Notes under the pieces: model-generated
What the model saw: only the letters and a program-made list of their open reading frames with translations
What the model was told of the DNA's origin: nothing
Database searches by the model: none
Source: Vandiemenella viatica
Taxonomy: Eukaryota > Arthropoda > Insecta > Orthoptera > Morabidae
Assembly: GCA_031002005.1 (NCBI GenBank)
Contig: JARYHS010011408.1
Coordinates: 222,497,473-222,561,472, forward strand
DNA length: 64,000 nucleotides
Direction of reading: 5' to 3'
Shown here: positions 57,440 to 64,000 of the stretch, piece by piece
How positions within the stretch are numbered: position 1 is the first letter of the stretch
Layout of the letters: each line of letters starts with the position of its first letter
Translations under genes and position numbers: made by a program

Positions 57440-59392
57440 TCGAGGTCAGTGCACTGTCAGCCGGCTCGCAAACTGCTCAGTTAATGTTAGCTATCAATCG
57501 CTGGCACGCTTGACAGTTGTATTGGATGCATTTGAGTGTAGTGGTGTATTGTCGTCATGGGTAAACGGAAACATACAACGTTAACTCTCAAAGAAAAACT
57601 GGATGCTTTGAAGCGTTTGGCAATGGTGAGAATGTATCTAAACCGGCGACGGAACTGGGTGTTGGTGAGGTAACCATTTGTGATTGGAAGAAGAATTGAG
57701 TGAAGCTTGAACAGTCCTGTGCAACGTCTTCAGGAAAAACACTCGAAATTCGGCAGACTTTGAAACAGTCCCAGTACTATAAAGTGGATGAATCTCTTTT
57801 CTTTTGGTTTACACAGGAAAGAGAAAGGGGAACTCTTTTGAGTGGAAGAAAAGAATGATTCAGGAAAAGGCTGTTTAACTAAACAAGTTAATGAGTCTTT
57901 TAGTGCAAGTACGGGTTTGTTGGACGGATTTAAAAAACGTCATGGGATTCATCAGCTAACAATTACTGGAGAGAAGCTTTCTTCTGACCACAATGCAGTG
58001 AAGGAATAATTGGGTGAGTTTGATAAATTGATAAGAGAGGGAAGTTATTCTCCCCAGCTAATTTATAATGCTGACAAGACAGGCCTTAATTTTAGGGCAT
58101 TGCCAACAAAAGGTCTGGCATCAAAAGTCCAAGCTCCTGGCTTTAAAATGAGCAAAGATTGTGTGACTTTATTAGTGTGCAGCAATGCTGCTGGTAATCA
58201 TAAGCTGCCTTTAATGATGATCAGCTAATCTGTTAGCCCCAGTGCTTTTAAAAACTGCAACATGAAGTCCCTGGCAGTATATTATCGCAACCAGAAAAAA
58301 GCATGGCTGTTTAAAGAATGGTTTCACGAACAGTTTGTTCCGACTGTCCAACGGTTTTCTAAGGAAAATCATCTGCCTCCCCATGCTATCCTTTTGATTG
58401 ATAACACGCCGTCTGATCCCAGCACTGAGGAATTATGTTATGGAGAAATTGTGGCAAAGGTTTTGCCGCCAAATGTTACACCACTTCTACAGCCGATGGA
58501 CCAGGGAGTACTGCAATCATTAAAACTGATTTACATAAAACAATTTTTAAGGATGCTGATCCAAGATGATAACATTTCTTTAGTAGACAAAATAAAAAAA
58601 AAACGAATGTGAAGGATGTTGTTTATTGGGCCGCTGAGGCATGGCAGAATATTTCAGAAAACCCTCTGAGAAAATCTTGGATAAAACTGTGGACATCTCT
58701 TAAATTTCAGGATAACCCAGTTGAAAATGAAGAGGAGAATCTCCTACAAATGGTACAGACAATCCTTGGATGTGAAGAAGCCTGTGAAGCAGACGTAGAT
58801 GAATGGATGGCAGCGGATGATGGAAGTTTGGAGAACCTTACTGACTTTGATTTAGTGGCTGCTGTGACTCAAGACCAGGTAGAAGTGGACTGTTGCGACA
58901 GAAGTGACAATAAGGTGGAATGTGACAAAGGAAAGCTGGTGCCACACAGTGATGTGGCAGAAGCCCTTGATCTCACGCTACTCTATTTGGAGCAACAGGT
59001 CACTGCTACACCTGCTGATTTAATGTTTATGAGACGATGGTGCAACTTTGCGTCATATAAAAGACGGTCTTCATTACGCCAAAAAACAATGAGTTCTTGT
59101 CTTCTAAAAAGTAGGAATAAAATGGGCACTTCTAAGCATTGTAACTATTATTGTAAGTTTGACAGTTTTTCTTTCAGTTATGCACTGTTTAAACCTAATG
59201 TTTTCTTGCTAATTTTTCTAATACGTGAGTACTGTACTGTGTAAATTAAAATTGTGTGTATGTACAGCAGTTAACCGCACAATTAAATACAGTATGAACT
59301 GTATTTTCATGAATTGTGTTTTAATTCTTTTACCATTTTTCATACTTAGACTAATTTTTTGCCACATTCGGATTAGCAGGACTCTGCTGTAT
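57440..59392 (+). mobile_element. pogo/Tigger-type DNA transposon, decayed
   Basis: Encodes a Tigger-like transposase. The 3' end (59367-59392) reads, on the minus strand, cagcagagtcctgctaatcc followed by gaa, typical of pogo-group terminal inverted repeats ('...aatccgaa'), next to TA. A matching 5' repeat was not found, so the left boundary is approximate. Confidence 0.82.
57557..59244 (+). pseudogene. Tigger transposase with stops and frameshifts
   Basis: MGKRKHTTLTLKEKLDALKRL opens a CENP-B-type HTH (ELGVGEVTICDWKKN), then LLDGFKKRHGIHQL (second HTH). The DDE core follows: LIYNADKTGLNFRALP (first Asp), AILLIDNTPSDPS (second Asp), TPLLQPMDQGVLQSLK (third Asp), and C-terminal DVVYWAAEAW...SWIKLW and FMRRWCNFASYKRR. 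Breaks: a base loss near 57620, stops at about 57697, 58006 and 58226, and a frameshift in the A run near 58600. All three catalytic Asp positions are kept, but the gene is dead. Confidence 0.92.
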
Positions 59393-59755
59393 TTGTTTAC
59401 AGTATTTAATAAAGTACACAGGGCAAAGATTTGAACTCATGTCCCCCTGAATGGCAGGCCCGAGTGTTACCCCACCCCTGGCTTGGCACCCTTTCCTTCT
59501 CTTAGTAGCTAGTTCATAATTAATAACCAAAACCACAGGGCACAATCACTGCAGTGATGTAGCCCCATGGCTATTCTTCTTGGTGATGAAAATATGATAT
59601 AATTGCATGTTTCTATTTGTGTTTCACAGCACTATGTTAAGTGTTTTGTCTTATGTTATTCAACTAACAAGTACTCTTTCCTCCCTATATAAGAAATCAC
59701 TGAAGTCATTAATCTTATGTTTAAAAAAATATTAAAAATAACGATTTACTACATG
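59393..59755. other. Intron, nothing recognised
   Basis: 'atttgaactcatgtccccctgaatggcaggcc' at 59428 is a possible SINE-head-like remnant; otherwise nothing. Confidence 0.4.
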
Positions 59756-59761
59756 GCTGAC

Positions 59762-59918
59762 CTCAACATACTCCACACTTCCCCTCTGTGTTGGAGTTTT
59801 CTTGTCGATTAAACATTCCAAAATCTCCAAGCTGGCTGCTGTAAGATTTCCACTAATAGAACTGGCTTGTGTTGTCGTTCTTTCATTGCCCTCTACTATT
59901 ACAGGAGCTGCCAAGAGC
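59762..59918 (-). CDS. Atg2: Atg2 exon n (most upstream exon in window)
   Basis: Encodes about 52 residues including SLEILECLIDKK and SVEYVE, matching the ATG2 segment where vertebrate proteins read LEVLECL followed by an EYTEIL-like stretch. The acceptor is preceded by a pyrimidine-rich ctatgttcttag, and the donor is GAG|GTCAGC. The exon is 157 bp: one base completing an upstream codon plus 52 codons, ending in phase 0, which agrees with the next exon. No upstream exon was found between here and the window end, so that intron exceeds 4 kb. Confidence 0.85.
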
Positions 59919-59924
59919 CTAAGA

Positions 59925-60522
59925 ACATAGGACACAAATTGCATTTAACAAGTACAAACAAAAATGTCTTTTTACATATGATGAGGATATTTTCAATGCA
60001 ATTAAAAAAAAAAAAAGTTTTTCAGTGAAATTTTTACATCCCATTGTAATTAAAGCTCAAGATCTGTTAATGAATAGTTTTACATATTAGATTACACCAA
60101 TGTTGAAAATAAATTATTTGTTTTTACAATTTAGTTTGTATTTAAAGCCCTTTTTTATTTCATCTTTTGTAATTACACATGGTGCATAGTTTATAATGAA
60201 GTAAGCATTTTTTTTGGTGTGATACAGTAATCTCAACCTAAAAACAAGTTTATGCGACAATGAAATTGCCGTTAGACAATGAAAATAAGGAAGGATATGA
60301 AAAGTAAACCTATCACCCATTATAAGTGAATGCAAGAGGGCCAATACAAGAACTCATATTACAATATTTTGTTATGTTTAGAAGTGAGGAATACGGCAAA
60401 GGACTCACATATGATAAATCAAATTAAGAAAGTAAAATTAGGTCTTGAAAATATAGTTCAAAAACAAATTAGTATACTTAAGAGTATGTATATGAAAGAG
60501 ACGAAAACTTTTACGTGAATAA
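59925..60522. other. Intron upstream of Atg2 exon n
   Basis: 60255-60345 ('gacaatgaaattgccgttag', 'aataaggaaggatatgaaaagtaaacc') resembles the minus-orientation start of PLE end modules; the rest is AT-rich. Confidence 0.4.
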
Positions 60523-60524
60523 TA

Positions 60525-61924
60525 CACTGGCGTGCAAAACATAGGGACTCCATGGAAATGAATGAAAGTATGAGAGCATGTTCCAGAGGTCTCCCACATC
60601 TTGACAGAAATCTGGACATCGCATGGCATTAGGTCAGTTTGATTCTAGTGCCAAATGTATCTGGTCCCACAACACGAGGCATCTGAACGAACTGGACAGG
60701 ACAATGTGTGTCACTCAGCGAGCTGCTAGGGTGCACGGTATTGATGTTCATTACAACATGCCCAGGAGACATTTGGATTACTTCAAAAGAGGAAGAATGA
60801 TCAGGAAACTCAGAAAAGGATGACATGTGATGAGTGTAGCCTAGGAGTTTGGTATTACTCACAGTACTGTTTCATACCAATCTGGAGCGTTCCAAACCAC
60901 AGGCACTGTTACCCGAAGGAGAGGTGGTGGCCAGCCACAGTCAACTACAGTACTAGGCTGGTACATTGTGCAACAGGCAAGAAGGGACCTTCGTCAAATA
61001 GTGGGTTTAATTGTAACCACATTTAACACGACTGCAAGGTACACTTCTCCCACTCCACAGCGGCATGGCAAATGCATGGAGTTGGTCTGTTTGCCTGACA
61101 ACCTCACATCAGTGACACCATTTGTGATGGTGCTAAGAGCATCAGGACTGGGCTGACGAGGTGTGGGGTCATGTACTTATCAGATGAGAACAAATTCGTT
61201 CCAAGTAGTGATTCTGGACATACCCATACTTGATAAAAAGAGGGGAACATGCAATACCTTCACGAATATTGTCAAGCATGATCGTTTTGGTGGTCCAAGT
61301 GTTATGGTGTGGGGAGTATAATGTTGCATGGGCATACCGACTTCCAAATCTTTGAACGCGGTACACTCACGAGTACTTCTTTCACATGTGTGTCTTTTTG
61401 GGGGTGCATTCAGCCCTGACTTTATTTTTATGGATGACAATCTGTGGCTGCATCAAACAGCATAGGTGGAAGAGATGTTGGAAAATGAGGATATCTGGAT
61501 ATCTTAAAACCCCGTAAGCACATGTGGCATGTGTTGGGGAGACAGTGCAGCACATCCCCATGCATCATCAACCATCCAGCAGTTGTCAGTCATACTAGTG
61601 GAGGAAGAGAATGCCCTACCACAAGAGCTTAAAAACCTTGTGGTCAGCATGGGAGCATGATGTAGAGCATGCATTGCTATCCCCATTGTTCACACACCCT
61701 TTTAAAGACCAAGTCCCTTCTTTTTCTAACATACAGGGACGAGTTGTCTAGATTTAAGTGTAACTATTTTCTCATCATAAAAAAGGTCATTTCTCTTCTA
61801 TTTTTTTCCAGTTGCCTACAGTACCATATTGTAGCCGTATGGTTTTAGTTTCATGGAGCTATGTTACTTGGCAGTGACACAGCATGTAAATGTTACTTTC
61901 TTCCTTAAGTTTTGCACACGAGTG
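60525..61924 (+). mobile_element. Tc1-type DNA transposon, decayed
   Basis: Terminal inverted repeats cactggcgtgcaaaac (60525) and gttttgcacacgagtg (61909-61924), flanked by TA on both sides. The interior reads stop-broken transposase: MPRRHLDYFKRGRMIRKLRKG, VA*EFGITHSTVSYQSGAFQTTGTVTRRRGGGQPQSTT, YIVQQARRDLRQIVG, and further HTH/DDE remnants up to about 61680. Length 1.4 kb. Inactive. Confidence 0.9.
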
Positions 61925-61929
61925 TAGTT

Positions 61930-62470
61930 GAGACCATATATTGTAAAATCAATTTAAAGCTAAAAACATAAACTCAGTATCTGTCTAAACCACTAAAATA
62001 ATCTTTAAGTTTTCATATTATCTGTTACAAATGCAGATGTTTGTGCTTTTGGAATTCTATGCAAAAGAATCTTCCATAAAATTTGACTATCTTCACCCTT
62101 CTTTTTTACAATTTTTTCACAACATTCGTCAAATTGCATTCAGACTATACCAGAGAATAACCAATCGTAAAGACTGAGAACTTCTCATATTGAGTTTGTA
62201 GGTTTGTAAGATATACAAACACACCACATAGTTCGGAATCCACATTAAAATGTAGGACACTTTTATGAGGTAGGATTACCAAGTTAGAATTGTATCGACG
62301 GAGATGGACTACACATCAAATTTAAATGCTGTCATTCAGTCTCCTGTTCAATTATTCTACAATAACATTTTTACTAAGTGGATACTGTAAAATCATAATC
62401 TAATAAACTGCATTTCTGTAACCAAACACGATTAGCAGGAGTTTATAACAGTTAGGTCTCTCCAAACAAA
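61930..62470. other. Intron, nothing recognised
   Basis: AT-rich, ending in a (TA)n run at 62479-62499. Confidence 0.5.
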
Positions 62471-62500
62471 ATTTCAATATATATATATATATATATATAG

Positions 62501-62895
62501 GAATCAAATTAGGATAGGGAAATGAGCCACCACTTACCTTTAGATGATGGATGTGGGGCGCGAACACACAGAAAAGACACAAACACAAATAATAAAGTAA
62601 TTTTCGGGAAAAAACCCTTCTTCAACAAGAGAACATTATGAGAGGTGGGTGCACCCGGAGACTGCCTCACGGAAAGACCGCCGGTCGAAAAAATGGCGGG
62701 GGTAAATTCAAACATCGGAAAAGTAGAGGGGCAGTGAATCAGAGCTCATACCCGAGCAAAAATTAATATCCAAACTAATATCTGGTTGGTAGGAAGATCA
62801 AAATATAATATATATTGAAAAAATTAAAATATTATACAAATAAAAAATATATATATAATAATAATAATTATGAATTAAACATCACCTCAGGTTAG

Positions 62896-62930
<35 letters not shown>

Positions 62931-63283
62931 TTTTTTATTTGTATAATATTTTAATTTTTTCAATATATATTATATTTTGATCTTCCTACCAACCAGATAT
63001 TAGTTTGGATATTAATTTTTGCTCGGGTATGAGCTCTGATTCACTGCCCCTCTACTTTTCCGATGTTTGAATTTACCCCCCCCCCCCCCATTTTGTCGAC
63101 CGGCGGTCTTTCCGTGAGGCAGTCTCCGGGTGCACCCACCTCTCATAATGTTCTCTTGTTGAAGAAGGGTTTTTTCCCGAAAATTACTTTATTATTTGTG
63201 TTTGTGTCTTTTCTGTGTGTTCGCGCCCCACATCCATCATCTAAAGGTAAGTGGTGGCTCATTCCCTAGCCTAATTTGATTCC
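62501..63283. repeat. Large palindrome of class A PLE end modules
   Basis: Left arm 62501-62880 and right arm 62905-63283 are near-perfect reverse complements about a short TA/TTA-rich centre (around 62890). Both arms carry the same 68-codon frame, the hairpin block (GGG-T6-CCC-GAAA at 63167-63182 on the right arm) and the GGTAAGTGG motif (63247 on the right; cttac at 62533-62537 on the left). (TA)n tracts border both ends. Confidence 0.95.
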
Positions 63284-63340
63284 TTTCCGCTACTTAGCGT
63301 CTTTTTTTCATTGTTATTATATATATATATATATATATAT

Positions 63341-63649
63341 AAATAAGATAGGATAGGGAAAATAAACAGTTACCCGTCACTTACCACAGATGAAGGCAGG
63401 AGGGCGAGACACGTAAAAACACAAAAACAAAAGAATAACACAATATTTCGACTTTTTAGTCTTCCTCATGTAGGAGGCGAGACATATGGCAGGGGGAAAG
63501 TTGTGGTCTCGCCTCCTACATGAGGAAGACTAAAAAGTCGAAATATTGTGTAATTCTTTTGTTTTTGTGTTTTTACGTGTCTCGCCCTCCTGCCTTCATC
63601 TGTGGTAAGTGACGGGTAACTGTTTATTTTCCCTATCCTATCTTATTTT
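63341..63649. repeat. Palindrome of class B PLE end modules
   Basis: Arms 63341-63483 and 63506-63649, about 143 bp each, nearly identical, separated by only 22 bp. The right arm holds the hairpin GAC-TAAAAA-GTC-GAAA (63528-63543) and GGTAAGTGACGG (63604). (TA)n tracts occur on both outer sides (63320-63340 and 63690-63710). Confidence 0.95.
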
Positions 63650-63710
63650 CAGTGCCTCGCGGCAGTTTCTTTGTTTCCTTTATCCAATATATATATATAT
63701 ATATATATAT

Positions 63711-64000
63711 AGATAACAATGAAATCAAGACGCTACGTAGCGAAAAGGAATCAAATTAGGATAGGGAAATGGGCCACCACTTACCTTTAGATGTGGGGCA
63801 CAAACACACAGAAAATACAAACATAAATTATAAAGTAATTTTCAGGATAAACCCTTCATCAATGGGAGAACATTATGAAAGGTGGGCGCAGCTGGAGGCT
63901 GCCTCACAGAGAGACCGCTGGTCAGGAAAATGGTGGGGGTAAATTCAAACACCGGAAAAGTAGAGCTAATACCCGAACATAGATAAATATCCTTATATGT
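63711..64000 (-). mobile_element. PLE end module, class A (continues past the window)
   Basis: Starts 'aacaatgaaatcaagacgctacgtagcg', then 'ggatagggaaatgggccaccacttacc', 'gtaattttcaggataaaccc' and 'ggtggggg' text as in the left arm of the 62.5-kb palindrome. Cut by the window end. Confidence 0.88.

Larger units (their letters stand above)
3912..59918 (-). other. Atg2: Atg2 gene body, internal part (first and last exons outside the window)
   Basis: Fourteen minus-strand coding exons with consensus splice sites translate into consecutive blocks of autophagy-related protein 2. Diagnostic blocks in order are the LEILECL block, DISIVDRITAILNPQPL, FPTPDLRP, EPSPFSSKK, YELIYNR, FLWEPSAP, the HGELEI block with FSVSGYRGKSGLGY, LEPTIYKSE, and GATLRH...GYDPPGVITELH...VDYR. 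ATG2 is a rod-shaped lipid-transfer protein linking ER exit regions to the growing phagophore and working with ATG9 and the WIPI/Atg18 proteins (established knowledge). The exons give about 730 codons, the middle third of a protein usually near 2,000 residues. The N-terminal chorein region and the C-terminal part are not here. Introns range from tens of bases to about 16.7 kb and hold all the repeats of the window. Confidence 0.95.

Noticed and set aside
60623..61686. Several separate genes in 60.6-61.7 kb
   Set aside because: All pieces belong to one decayed Tc1-type transposase between matching terminal repeats.
62509..63269. Twin 68-codon frames (FSTGGLSVRQSPGAPTSHNVLLLKKG...) as a duplicated gene
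   Set aside because: They are the two arms of the PLE end palindrome; the frame spans the non-coding hairpin and donor-like motif and has no domain.

Overview
The window is eukaryotic, almost certainly from an insect. It is AT-rich and intron-dominated, with no operons or bacterial genes. Only one host gene is supported: Atg2, the bridge-like lipid-transfer protein of autophagy, on the minus strand. Fourteen internal coding exons (59918 down to 3912, about 2.2 kb of coding sequence) are recognised by protein similarity and checked by splice sites and codon phase. The first and last exons of the gene lie outside the window. The tRNA-derived SINE body shared by most copies here resembles SINEs known from grasshoppers and relatives, so a polyneopteran insect is my best guess; this is inference.

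Everything else sits in Atg2 introns (up to about 16.7 kb) and is mobile or satellite DNA. From left to right: SINEs and a CR1-type LINE tail (0.1-5.8 kb); a Penelope-like element (PLE) fragment (6.2-6.9 kb); a nested block at 9.4-14.2 kb, where a PLE carries a SINE and a nearly full-length CR1-type LINE with esterase, endonuclease and RT domains; PLE ends (15.6-18.0 kb); a satellite array of about 368-bp monomers with 735-bp higher-order dimers (18.27-23.40 kb), bounded by Helitron-like termini; more PLE pieces (24.1-26.4 kb); LINE fragments (27.7-29.9 kb); a Helitron with a helicase remnant (30.2-33.0 kb); a 5'-truncated LINE with a 13-bp target-site duplication (34.7-35.4 kb); a PLE of about 3.4 kb interrupted by a SINE (35.4-38.8 kb); PLE end modules and a decayed mariner (38.9-41.1 kb); another CR1 tail (41.5-42.1 kb).

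Nine Atg2 exons cluster at 42.3-45.8 kb. One of the introns between them holds a small foldback element with a 13-bp duplication. From 46 to 64 kb there are three more Atg2 exons, a long-TIR MITE (50.0 kb), SINEs (55.3 kb), a PLE end (56.3 kb), a decayed pogo/Tigger transposon (57.4-59.4 kb), a decayed Tc1-type transposon (60.5-61.9 kb), and two large near-perfect palindromes made of head-to-head PLE end modules (62.5-63.65 kb), followed by the start of a third module.

The least-explained structures are the PLE end modules and the satellite. The modules form at least four sequence classes but share a short hairpin followed by GAAA and a GTAAGY splice-donor-like motif, and they often occur as inverted pairs. 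The satellite has three nested periods (about 184, 368 and 735 bp), an irregular A/B monomer order with a B/A recombinant, and apparent Helitron ends.
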